Shown here in pieces: positions 9,294-17,052 of a stretch of DNA of 64,000 nucleotides. The notes below the pieces were generated by a model, which worked only from the letters and a program-made list of their open reading frames with translations, did no database searches and was not told the origin of the DNA. This stretch comes from Marinobacter halodurans. Lineage in GTDB: Bacteria > Pseudomonadota > Gammaproteobacteria > Pseudomonadales > Oleiphilaceae. The number at the start of each line of letters is the position of its first letter. Position 1 is the first letter of the stretch. Location of the stretch: contig NZ_SJDL01000025.1 of assembly GCF_004327985.1 (NCBI RefSeq), forward strand, positions 18,178 through 82,177, given 5' to 3'. The position numbers and the translations under genes are program-made.

Positions 9294-10318
9294 TGCGCGC
9301 CCTGTTGCTGCTTTTGCTGAGCCTGATGCCTTCCGTCCTGTGGGCCCAGGCCCCCACGCCCCTGCATGTGGAAGCCGCCCTGGACCGGCAGGTCGTGGCG
9401 CCGTTGCTGGCAAGATTCCAGCAACTGCATCCGGATATCGACCTCCGGTACCACGACAACTCCACCCTCAACGTGGACAAACAGGCGCGGGACGCCGATC
9501 CCGCACCGGATGTGGTGATCAGCTCCGCCATGCCCTGGCAGATGGCCCGGGTCAATGAAGGGCTGGCCCAGCGACTGGACAGTGCCGCAGCCCGCAACTG
9601 GCCGGACTGGGCCAAGTGGCGCAACGAAGTCTTCGGATTCACCTTCGAACCCATCGTCACCGTCTACCGGCTGGACCTGGCGCGCCACATGATGCCGCCC
9701 ACCACCCACGCCGACCTGCATACCCTGCTCAAGACCCACCAGGACCTGCTGCGCGGACGGGTGACCACCTACTCCCCCACAGGCAGCGGCGTGGGCTATA
9801 CCCTGTTCCAGCAGGACGCCCGGTATTCGCCGCGCTTCTGGGATCTGGTGGCCGCGATGGGGGCAGCGCAGGTCAGCCTGGAGAACACCACCCGGAATAT
9901 GCTGAAAGGGCTGACCGACGGGACCTACTGGGTGGGTTACAACCTGCTGGGTTCCTACGCCATGCACTGGGCCCGCAGCCACCCGGACATCATCGTGCAG
10001 ATTCCCCAGGACTACGCACTGGTGATGATGCGCATGGCCTTCATCCACCGTGACGCGCCCCACCCCGCCGCCGCCCGGGCCTTTATGGATTTCCTGCTGA
10101 GCGAAGCCGGCCAGAAGACGCTCGCCGGCAGCACTCCGCTGTTCAGCGTGCTACCGGATGTCGTCGGCCCCTACACCGCGCAGCGACTGCGGGACCAGGT
10201 GGGCGAACGGCTCTACCCGATCCCGATCAACGCGTCGCTGCTGGCCTTCGTCGACCCAATGCGCCGGGATGCCTTCATGAAACGATGGAACCGGGAGATC
10301 CGGATTCTCAACCCCTGA
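9290..10318 (+). CDS. Periplasmic substrate-binding protein linked to tctDE
   Basis: A 342-residue protein with a signal peptide (MMRALLLLLLSLMPSVLWAQ) and an iron/spermidine-type ABC binding fold (SBP family 6/8). Motifs are DVVISSAMPWQM, TYSPTGSGVGYT and AFMDFLLSEAGQ. No ABC permease or ATPase follows it. Coupling to tctE by a 4-bp overlap suggests it feeds a substrate signal to the TctE sensor rather than taking part in transport; that is inference from context. Confidence 0.82.
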   Translation: MMRALLLLLLSLMPSVLWAQAPTPLHVEAALDRQVVAPLLARFQQLHPDIDLRYHDNSTLNVDKQARDADPAPDVVISSAMPWQMARVNEGLAQRLDSAAARNWPDWAKWRNEVFGFTFEPIVTVYRLDLARHMMPPTTHADLHTLLKTHQDLLRGRVTTYSPTGSGVGYTLFQQDARYSPRFWDLVAAMGAAQVSLENTTRNMLKGLTDGTYWVGYNLLGSYAMHWARSHPDIIVQIPQDYALVMMRMAFIHRDAPHPAAARAFMDFLLSEAGQKTLAGSTPLFSVLPDVVGPYTAQRLRDQVGERLYPIPINASLLAFVDPMRRDAFMKRWNREIRILNP

Positions 10319-10319
10319 G

Positions 10320-11342
10320 TTACAGGATCGGAGCCGCCGGCGCCGTGGCATTCATCAGCAGCGCCATCCCCAGGACTGCAATCACCAGGCCGCCGCACAG
10401 CGCCAGGCCCTGCCCGAGCAACGCCTGCCACTGCGAGGGCGTGCGCCTGGCCAGGCGGCCGGCCTGACGCCGTGCCAGTACCGTAAAGGCCGCCAGGGCC
10501 GACGTGGTCAGCGCGGTGCCCAGGGACATGGCGAGTACCGCGGCGACACCAATCCACCAGTGACCCAGCATGACGGCGACGCCCAGGATCATGATTGCAC
10601 CGCTGCAGGGGCGCATGCCGATGGAGAACACCACGCCGAGACTTTCCCGCCAGTCGTGGCCGACCTGTCCCGGATGTACATGGTGGTCCTGGCCACAATG
10701 GCAGTTCGGGCCATGATGATGCCCGCCGGACTCGACCGGGTGACGTTCGAGCAGCGCACCGCTGGAGGCCTGCGGTGCCACGGGCGTCAATGGCTGGATC
10801 GGCATGGGAGTCGTTAAGGCTACCGGGGGCTTCAACAGGCGACGCAGGCGCATCAGGGCCCGCAGGCTGAGCCAGCCACCCAGCAAGGCAACCAGTGCAT
10901 AGCTGACCCGCTCCATGATCACCGTTTCCGCCATGGCGTGACGCGTCAGCATACCCAGCCCGATGACCAGTACACCGACCAGGGCAATCGCCACGATGCC
11001 CTGCAGGAACGCCGCGGCCACCGTCAGGCGAATGCCCCGTATCAGCTCCGCCCGATGGACCAGCAGGTAGGTCGAAATCACCGCCTTGCCGTGACCGGGC
11101 CCCACGGCGTGAAACACGCCATAGCCCAGACTCAACCCCACCAGCGTCAGCAGGGTACCGGGATCGGTGTGTTGCGAGAACGCCATCATATTCAGCGACA
11201 ATCCCCGCTGCAGGGTGCGCTGCCATTCCAGCATCTGCCCCAGCAGCCACAGGCCCGCCGACTCCCCACCGGGCGTCAGGGCCACCACCACCAGGACAAG
11301 CAAGGGGATGAACGCAATCAGAAGACTTATCGGGCGGGACAT
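10320..11342 (-). CDS. NicO/RcnA-type metal (Ni/Co, possibly Zn) membrane transporter
   Basis: A 340-residue membrane protein with about six to seven helices. It has the family motif VGPGHGKAVISTYLL in helix 2 and, in the central loop, a His-rich metal-binding stretch (GGHHHGPNCHCGQDHHVHPG). A second signature is SIGMRPCSGAIMIL. It overlaps the DUF1007 gene by 16 bp. A Zur-box-like site upstream of the pair makes zinc a reasonable alternative to nickel or cobalt. Confidence 0.85.
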   Translation of the reverse strand: MSRPISLLIAFIPLLVLVVVALTPGGESAGLWLLGQMLEWQRTLQRGLSLNMMAFSQHTDPGTLLTLVGLSLGYGVFHAVGPGHGKAVISTYLLVHRAELIRGIRLTVAAAFLQGIVAIALVGVLVIGLGMLTRHAMAETVIMERVSYALVALLGGWLSLRALMRLRRLLKPPVALTTPMPIQPLTPVAPQASSGALLERHPVESGGHHHGPNCHCGQDHHVHPGQVGHDWRESLGVVFSIGMRPCSGAIMILGVAVMLGHWWIGVAAVLAMSLGTALTTSALAAFTVLARRQAGRLARRTPSQWQALLGQGLALCGGLVIAVLGMALLMNATAPAAPIL

Positions 11343-12010
11343 TGCAGCTTTCCGGTATCGGCGAACATTTTCCCCATGCCGTCCGGCGCCTGGCCGGTGA
11401 CATCAATGGCGGCCGCCTTGGCCACCAGCCTGGGATCGGGTTTGAAGTGGACGATGCTGGCCATGCAGCCGGGCGGGGCGTGACTCAGTGTCAGGGGCTC
11501 ATCGATTTCATTGTCGTACAGGAATTCGATGAAATAGGTGGGATCATAGACCTTCCAGATCAGGTCGTTACCCTCTGGCGCCTGCGGCGTCGCCAGGGGC
11601 AGAACGAACATGAACTCAACCCGCTGCCCACTCAGCATCGTGGTGTACTCGGTGACCTTGCCAAAGTCGAGCTCCTTTCCTCCCCGGTACACGTGGGTCA
11701 GGTAGTGTTCCCTGGCGATGTTCCTGACGATGTCGCCGCCCAGGGCATCGAGTTGCTGCTGTTGGCTGCCGCCGTCCTTATTGAGGTCTTCCGTCAACGT
11801 CAGGCTGTACATCGGGTCCATCTTCCAGCGCTGCTGCAAGGCCGTGACCTGGCTCTGGTCGTTGAACAGCACGCGCACCGTGTAATCCACCCAACCATGC
11901 GGATGGGCCTGGGCCGTCGACGCGGCCAGCCACAGGATCAATGACGGCAAAGACAGGATGCCGGGATAGCGCTGGCACCGCCTGCCAATGCGCGATGGGA
12001 GTATCGACAT
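11327..12010 (-). CDS. DUF1007 periplasmic protein, partner of NicO transporter
   Basis: A 227-residue protein starting at the ATG at 12010, which gives a signal peptide ending ASTAQA just before HPHGWVDY, the near-invariant start of mature DUF1007 proteins. The in-frame ATG at 12070 adds a non-signal extension. The His-Pro-His is a plausible metal ligand. It is the first gene of a two-gene unit with the NicO transporter, a pairing common in proteobacteria. Probably a metal-handling periplasmic partner. Confidence 0.82.
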   Translation of the reverse strand: MSILPSRIGRRCQRYPGILSLPSLILWLAASTAQAHPHGWVDYTVRVLFNDQSQVTALQQRWKMDPMYSLTLTEDLNKDGGSQQQQLDALGGDIVRNIAREHYLTHVYRGGKELDFGKVTEYTTMLSGQRVEFMFVLPLATPQAPEGNDLIWKVYDPTYFIEFLYDNEIDEPLTLSHAPPGCMASIVHFKPDPRLVAKAAAIDVTGQAPDGMGKMFADTGKLQCPAR

Positions 12011-12101
12011 AGATGCATGACCGGATTGGATGACTGAACCGCGAGGCGGGCTCATAAGCGACGGGACCACTCCAGCGGACGGCCTCCCGTACGGCGGATG
12101 A

Positions 12102-12124
12102 ATTATGCAACATTATAACATTCC
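12102..12124 (-). promoter_or_regulatory. Zur-box-like operator upstream of DUF1007-nicO
   Basis: On the minus strand this stretch contains GGAATGTTATAATGTTGCAT. It agrees at about 16 of 23 positions with the enterobacterial Zur consensus, and the left half is nearly perfect. It lies about 90 bp ahead of the DUF1007 start. If functional, the metal pair would be switched on in zinc shortage. Confidence 0.5.
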
Positions 12125-12256
12125 CAATCCAGACGCCAGACGCTTCAAATCAACACGGGTCAGCCGGGCAATGGGCACCGCCCCGAAGGATTGGCATGCC
12201 TTCGCGATGCGCACTAACCTTTAAGTAGCGTTCAACCAACAAGGGGGGACGGACCG

Positions 12257-12448
12257 ATGAACTCAGCGATGAATGGACACTTCAAGAGCCCGGACCAGGC
12301 CAAGAATGTCTGGGATGACCTGATCGCTACGGGCATCCCGCGGGACAATATCTACATCGACGAAGACCAGCAGGTGATCAAGGTGATGATTCCCGAGGAG
12401 GAACGCCGGGAAATCCAGGAAATCTTCGATCGCCACAGACTGTCCTGA
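12257..12448 (+). CDS. Small conserved-looking acidic protein, function unknown
   Basis: A 63-residue protein with a strong ribosome site (AAGGGGGG) ten bases before the ATG. The composition is coding-like: a Lys/Asp-rich first half (FKSPDQAKNVWDDLI) and a second half IPRDNIYIDEDQQVIKVMIP followed by an EERREIQEIF helix. This resembles the small alpha-beta folds of stress-type modulators, with no named family recognised. It stands alone between two minus-strand operons. Confidence 0.6.
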   Translation: MNSAMNGHFKSPDQAKNVWDDLIATGIPRDNIYIDEDQQVIKVMIPEEERREIQEIFDRHRLS

Positions 12449-12461
12449 TCTCCCGTCGGAA

Positions 12462-12488
12462 CCGGTGGCCGGGGGCCCGTGCCACCGG
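12462..12488. terminator. Hairpin between convergent genes
   Basis: CCGGTGGC (12462-12469) pairs perfectly with GCCACCGG (12481-12488) around a GC-rich 11-base loop. It sits between the small plus-strand gene and the SCO gene, so it could serve both. There is no clear T-run, so factor-independent function is uncertain. Confidence 0.45.
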
Positions 12489-12503
12489 ACCCAGTGGGGT
12501 TGG

Positions 12504-13097
12504 TTACCCCTGTCCCTTCTCGATCAGGCGGGTCAGGTCCCCTTTCAGGGCCACATCCGGATCGCTCTGGAGCACCATGAAAGCCGGCTTGCCCTGGCTG
12601 TCGAAGGCCAACACGGCGGAGGAATGGGTTACGGTGTAATTGCCGTCCTTGTCCGGCTCATCATAGCTGTAGGCAATGCGGTAGCGGTTGGTGATCTCGT
12701 CCAGTTCGGCCTTGTCACCGGTCATGCCGATAAACTCGGGACCAAAGGCCGACGTATAGGTCGCCATGGCTTCCGGCGTGTCCCGGGCCGGATCGACGGA
12801 CACGAAAAGCACCTGCAGCTTGTCGCGGAGGTCCTTGTCCAGCGCATTGGTCACCTTTGCCAATCGCGCCAGCGTCGTCGGGCAAACGTCCGGGCAATGG
12901 GTGTAGCCGAAGAACAGGAGCGTGGCCTTGCCGTCCTTTTCGTAATCCTCTTCGGTGACCGTCCTGCCGTCCTCGTTGACCAGCTTGAAGTCCAGCGGCG
13001 GCATGATCGTGGAGATATCCGTTGTCCGCCAGTTCTCCCCCGAACAGCCCGCCAGGAAGATCGTGATTAACAGCGGAAGAACAACACGCGTGAGCAT
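12504..13097 (-). CDS. SCO1/SenC/PrrC copper chaperone lipoprotein
   Basis: A 197-residue lipoprotein. The signal peptide ends in a lipobox LAGC (Cys about 18), followed by a thioredoxin-like fold with the copper-binding CPDVC motif in FFGYTHCPDVCPTTLARL and the distal His in VTHSSAVLAFD. SCO proteins insert copper into the CuA centre of cytochrome oxidase. It lies next to a PCu(A)C chaperone in the same direction, the usual partner in CuA assembly. Confidence 0.93.
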   Translation of the reverse strand: MLTRVVLPLLITIFLAGCSGENWRTTDISTIMPPLDFKLVNEDGRTVTEEDYEKDGKATLLFFGYTHCPDVCPTTLARLAKVTNALDKDLRDKLQVLFVSVDPARDTPEAMATYTSAFGPEFIGMTGDKAELDEITNRYRIAYSYDEPDKDGNYTVTHSSAVLAFDSQGKPAFMVLQSDPDVALKGDLTRLIEKGQG

Positions 13098-13133
13098 AAC
13101 GATTCCGATAGATCCGATGAATGGAGACAGGGC

Positions 13134-13577
13134 TTACATGGCCGCCGGCGAGACGACCTTGAAGTTCACGGGCACGTCCTTTCGGTCGGCAAACTTCAGG
13201 ATCACCGTCACCTTGTCGCCGTACTGCAGGAGCGCGGAGCGCTTCATGAACATCAGGTGATAGCCGGACGGCGCAAACTCGAAGTCCTCACCCGGAGCAA
13301 TATCAACCTCGGGAACGGCGTGCATTTCCGCCATGCCATCCTTTTCCATGCTCAGGTGCATCATGACTTTCCTGTAGGCTCCGGTATGGGCACCGATCAG
13401 CTTGATCGCCTCGTCGGTGCCGTTGTGCAGCCTGAAGTAACCGGCAGCCGGTACGTCTCCTGGCAGCAATCTCAGGCGCGCATCGGAGACATCGACTTTC
13501 CCTTCGGCAAAAGCAAGGCCCGCTGAAAGCACGAAGGCGGAGAGACCCATTACCACAGAACTGACAAGATTGCGCAC
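13134..13577 (-). CDS. PCu(A)C periplasmic copper chaperone
   Basis: A 147-residue protein that starts at GTG 13577, because GAGGAG lies six bases upstream and the product has a good signal peptide ending LAFA-EG. The Cu(I) ligands follow the family pattern: His and Met in KVMMHLSMEKDGMAEMH, then YHLMFM. It lies 36 bp from the SCO gene in the same direction and probably delivers copper for CuA or SCO metallation. Confidence 0.9.
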   Translation of the reverse strand: MRNLVSSVVMGLSAFVLSAGLAFAEGKVDVSDARLRLLPGDVPAAGYFRLHNGTDEAIKLIGAHTGAYRKVMMHLSMEKDGMAEMHAVPEVDIAPGEDFEFAPSGYHLMFMKRSALLQYGDKVTVILKFADRKDVPVNFKVVSPAAM

Positions 13578-13744
13578 GGAAGACTCCTCGAGTCGACAAT
13601 AATGATGGAAGGACATGCCGGAAGCGGCCTGAACCGGACACTAGCGCCCCGGGCGCCCAAAGCAAAGACCGTGCGACATTTTGTCCGGGTCGCATGCGGG
13701 GACAGGAGACCACGGAAAGCTCCCGCGAGGAACGGGACGAACGG

Positions 13745-14092
13745 TCAGATCGTGTCGCAGAGGGTTGCGAGTCCGCAGTTGGACTCGAATTTCCGGGACT
13801 GCACGTCCAGAACGACTTTCTTGTTGATCGCGTCGTAGTAGAACGATGAGTAGCCCTTGTCGCCGTCGGCCACGCGATAGATGCCGCACACGCCAAACCC
13901 GTTCTGGACCCGCTCCAGATTGGCCAACTCCACCGCCCCCCTGGCGTGAACCGCCTTGGCGACCGTGTTTTGGATGGCCTTGTTTTCCTGCTTTTCGGAA
14001 TAGGCCTGGTAGCCAAAGATCACGGCACCCAGCCCCCCGAAGACCACCAGCGGGAGCAGAAAGACAAGAAAAAATGCGCACTTTGATTTCAT
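13745..14092 (-). CDS. Hypothetical single-pass membrane protein
   Basis: A 115-residue protein from ATG 14092. It has one N-terminal membrane helix (FFLVFLLPLVVFGGLGAVIF) and a short soluble domain with three Cys (VCGIYRV, SNCGLATLCDTI). No family recognised. It is alone and divergent from the ChrB-like gene. An upstream ATG at 14128 would add twelve residues with no support. Confidence 0.6.
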   Translation of the reverse strand: MKSKCAFFLVFLLPLVVFGGLGAVIFGYQAYSEKQENKAIQNTVAKAVHARGAVELANLERVQNGFGVCGIYRVADGDKGYSSFYYDAINKKVVLDVQSRKFESNCGLATLCDTI

Positions 14093-14312
14093 GGCCGACA
14101 GTCTATTGCGCGCCCGCGTGAGGGGCAATAAGGGTGAGTCATTATGACGCGACCAGCATGACCTGGGGCACCCGATTGGCAGTCAACGCATCACGATCGA
14201 CAGGGTCGCGGTTAAAACCCGGGCCGCCAAGCCGGCCAGAAGCGCACCTACGAACCACAGCGGCGACTCCGCCAAACCGCTCACTTCGCCCACGTCATAC
14301 GGATACATTTAC

Positions 14313-14332
14313 AATGAAACGATCGTTACATT
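14313..14332. promoter_or_regulatory. 20-bp near-perfect palindrome, candidate operator of the ChrB-like operon
   Basis: AATGAAACGATCGTTACATT is palindromic except for one base pair and ends 12 bp ahead of the ChrB-like ATG, overlapping the likely core promoter. The spacing of ATG and CAT half-sites recalls PadR-type operators. It may bind the ChrB-like protein itself, whose N-terminal domain is a sensor/regulator in chromate systems. Confidence 0.5.
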
Positions 14333-14344
14333 AAATTTGATTCC

Positions 14345-14887
14345 ATGACGACAGAAAAATGGTTGACACTAATCTACAAAATCCCGCCGGAGCCCTCCTC
14401 CAAGCGGGTCGCCCTGTGGCGCAAGCTGAAGGGCCTGGGTGCGATCTACCTTCAGAACGGCGTCTGCCTGCTGCCCCGGACGGACCGTCTGATCCGGCAG
14501 GCCAAGCTGATCGAGAACGACATCATCGGTATGCAGGGCGAGATCGTGGTGCTGGATTCCGTCGGCCTGGACCAGGCACAGGAAGAACGGGTGCTGGCCC
14601 GCTTCAACGACGAACGCAACGACCAGTACCGGGAATTTATCGGCCAGTGCGAAGCCTATGAGGCGGAAATCGCCAAGGAGTTCGCGAAAAACAAATTCAC
14701 CTACGCCGAACTCGAGGAAGAAGAGGCCGAACTCCAGAAACTCCAGCGCTGGCTGGACAAGATACGCGCCCTCGATTTCTACACCGCGCCGCTTGCAGAG
14801 GAAGCCGGTGCCTGGCTCTCTCGCTGCGAAGCGCTCCTCGACGGCTACGCCCACCGTGTTTTTGCAGAACAGAACCCCGACAGCTGA
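14345..14887 (+). CDS. ChrB-like N-terminal domain protein (chromate-resistance regulator family)
   Basis: A 180-residue protein matching the N-terminal domain of ChrB: LTLIYKIPPEPSSKRVALWR, then LGAIYLQNGVCLLP, then a charged helical second half (EELEEEEAELQKLQ). Full ChrB has a further C-terminal domain that is absent here. Its stop overlaps the start of the MFS gene (TGATG), so the two are co-translated. This makes a regulator-plus-exporter unit, although the transporter is MFS and not ChrA. Confidence 0.78.
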   Translation: MTTEKWLTLIYKIPPEPSSKRVALWRKLKGLGAIYLQNGVCLLPRTDRLIRQAKLIENDIIGMQGEIVVLDSVGLDQAQEERVLARFNDERNDQYREFIGQCEAYEAEIAKEFAKNKFTYAELEEEEAELQKLQRWLDKIRALDFYTAPLAEEAGAWLSRCEALLDGYAHRVFAEQNPDS

Positions 14888-16107
14888 TGGCCCACTCTCC
14901 CTTTCCGGATCCACCGCCCGACTCATCCCGCCGTATCCCGCGAAGCATCTGGGCACTGGGCCTGGTCAGCCTGTTCATGGACGTCTCGTCGGAGATGATT
15001 CACGCCCTGTTGCCGGTTTACCTGGTGACGGTGCTGGGAGCCTCGGCGCTCACGGTTGGCATTCTTGAAGGCATCGCGGAAGCGACCGCCTCGGTCACCA
15101 AGGTCTTCTCCGGAGCGCTGAGCGACTGGCTGGGCCGTCGCAAGCTTCTTGCGATCGTCGGCTATGGCCTGGCGGCCCTGGTCAAGCCGTTGTTCCCACT
15201 GGCGACCTCCGTGAGCTGGGTGTTCGCGGCCCGCTTCATCGACCGGATCGGCAAGGGCATCCGGGGCGCCCCCCGGGATGCCCTGATTGCCGATCTGGCC
15301 CCGGCGGACATGCGCGGCGCCAGCTATGGGCTGCGACAATCCCTGGATACGGTCGGTGCCTTCCTCGGGCCCTTGCTGGCCATCGGCCTGATGTGGCTCA
15401 CCGCCGACCATTTCAGGGCCGTCTTCTGGATAGCGGTCATTCCGGCCGTTGTCTCCGTTCTGGTGCTGCTGGTGATGGTGAAGGAACCCCGCCACGACAC
15501 CCGTCACCGGGAGCCCCGCATGCCGTTGCGGCGGCGTGAGTTGCGCAAGCTGGGATCGAACTACTGGTGGATCGTGGTCATCGCCACGGTGTTCACGCTG
15601 GCGCGCTTCAGCGAGGCGTTCCTGGTCCTGAGGGCGCAGGATGCGGGCCTGGCGGTCATGTTTATTCCGCTGGTCCTGGTCATCATGAGTTTCACTTTCT
15701 CCCTGTCTGCCTACCCGGTGGGCATTCTCGCGGATCGTACCGATCGGCCGACGTTGCTGGCCATCGGCCTCATACTGCTGGTCGTGGCCGACCTGGTGCT
15801 GGCTCACGCTACAACCGTTGTGGGCGTGGGCATCGGGGTCGCTCTCTGGGGGCTCCATATGGGGTTCACCCAGGGCCTGCTGGCGACGCTCGTCTCCGAC
15901 ACCGCACCGCCGGAATTGCGCGGAACGGCGTTCGGGCTGTTCAACCTGGTCATCGGGCTCGCCCTGCTCGCTGCCAGCACGGTTGCCGGTGCACTGTGGG
16001 ACATCACCGGGCCACAGAACACCTTCCTTGCAGGCGCCCTTTTCGCAACGATTGCACTCGCCTTTGTGGTGGGCCAGCGCCGAAGGCTGCGTGAGCGCCA
16101 CTACTAG
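14887..16107 (+). CDS. MFS transporter coupled to the ChrB-like gene
   Basis: A 406-residue membrane protein with 12 predicted helices. The A-type loop is SDWLGRRKLLAIVGYG, and FIDRIGKGIRGAPRDALIAD is typical of an MFS subgroup often found beside ChrB-like genes. The repeat loop in the second half is ADRTDRPTLLAIG. It shares its start with the upstream stop. Substrate unknown; efflux of a toxic anion is an inference from the partner. Confidence 0.85.
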   Translation: MAHSPFPDPPPDSSRRIPRSIWALGLVSLFMDVSSEMIHALLPVYLVTVLGASALTVGILEGIAEATASVTKVFSGALSDWLGRRKLLAIVGYGLAALVKPLFPLATSVSWVFAARFIDRIGKGIRGAPRDALIADLAPADMRGASYGLRQSLDTVGAFLGPLLAIGLMWLTADHFRAVFWIAVIPAVVSVLVLLVMVKEPRHDTRHREPRMPLRRRELRKLGSNYWWIVVIATVFTLARFSEAFLVLRAQDAGLAVMFIPLVLVIMSFTFSLSAYPVGILADRTDRPTLLAIGLILLVVADLVLAHATTVVGVGIGVALWGLHMGFTQGLLATLVSDTAPPELRGTAFGLFNLVIGLALLAASTVAGALWDITGPQNTFLAGALFATIALAFVVGQRRRLRERHY

Positions 16108-16163
16108 CCCCCCGTTCCCGAAACGACTCCCTGCTCCCCCTTGCGAAAGAGGATGATCAATCG

Positions 16164-16715
16164 ATGTATGGCCTGGACGATCTGGCAACCCGCACACTGA
16201 ACCACCTCAGCGGCCACAGTCCAATAATGGATGGGTTCATGATCCTGCTGTCCGAGGTGGGCATACCGCTGATGGTAGCGCTAGTGGTGGCCCAGTGGTG
16301 GGTCAGGACATCCCGTGAACACACCCGCCACGTCCTGGTATCGAGCGGACTGACTTTTCTGCTGGGTCTGGCGCTGAACCAGGTCATTCTCCTGTTCGTG
16401 CATCGCATGCGGCCCTACGATGCCGGGCTGACACACCTGCTGGTCGCCCCCAATCCGGACTATTCGTTCCCGTCGGATCACGCCACCGCCAGCTTTGCCA
16501 TCGCCGCCGCCTTCCTGGTACACCGTTTCTATCGGCGCGGTCTCGCGTTCCTGATCGTGGCGTTCCTGATCGCCTTTTCGCGGGTTTACATCGGTATCCA
16601 TTACCTGACGGACGTCATCGGCGGGGCCACCACCGGCCTACTGGCGGCATACCTGGTTCGCAAGTTCTATCGGGAAGGCAATTGGCTGGATCAGCGGCTG
16701 ACGCGTATCGGGTAA
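16164..16715 (+). CDS. PAP2-family phosphatase (undecaprenyl-diphosphatase BcrC-like)
   Basis: A 183-residue membrane phosphatase. The three PAP2 motifs are present: HRMRPYDAG (K/R..RP), SFPSDHATASF (PSGH type) and FSRVYIGIHYLTDVIGG (SR...H...D). Five to six helices place the active site on the periplasmic face. Length and motifs fit BcrC-type enzymes that recycle undecaprenyl pyrophosphate for cell-wall synthesis. It follows the MFS gene by 56 bp. Confidence 0.88.
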   Translation: MYGLDDLATRTLNHLSGHSPIMDGFMILLSEVGIPLMVALVVAQWWVRTSREHTRHVLVSSGLTFLLGLALNQVILLFVHRMRPYDAGLTHLLVAPNPDYSFPSDHATASFAIAAAFLVHRFYRRGLAFLIVAFLIAFSRVYIGIHYLTDVIGGATTGLLAAYLVRKFYREGNWLDQRLTRIG

Positions 16716-17052
16716 TCGGCGGGCGCCTTGTCACGACGCCGACACATCCTATCGCTATGCAGCCAGCGCCACGACTGAACCAGTTTGTCCGGCAGTTGCC
16801 TGGAATGCGACATCGGCATGCCGTCACTGATCAGTTCATTCCCGGGACGGCATCACGGCGACCCATGGCAGTGGCTGCAGGTGACTCAATGCGGGTGAAG
16901 CCGTTAGCCAAACAATTGATACAAAAAGTCACATTTATTTTACATTATTTGTCCTTTGGTACGGGTACCTTACAAAACAATGCCGAGCGGGAGGCTAGGA
17001 TTGACGAGCCGCCACCGTGCCCCCCAGACAACAATCAATCCAGGGACACAGG
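16716..17052. other. Non-coding region upstream of the alginate-lyase-like gene
   Basis: No convincing gene here. The segment 16905-16960 is AT-rich in a GC-rich setting. A TTGATA at 16916 followed by TTTACATTAT about 20 bases later could be a promoter for the downstream lipoprotein gene. Nothing else was recognised. Confidence 0.4.

Noticed and set aside
14923..16197. 424-codon minus-strand frame opposite the MFS gene
   Set aside because: Composition (Gln, Arg, His rich) is typical of the complement of a membrane protein gene.
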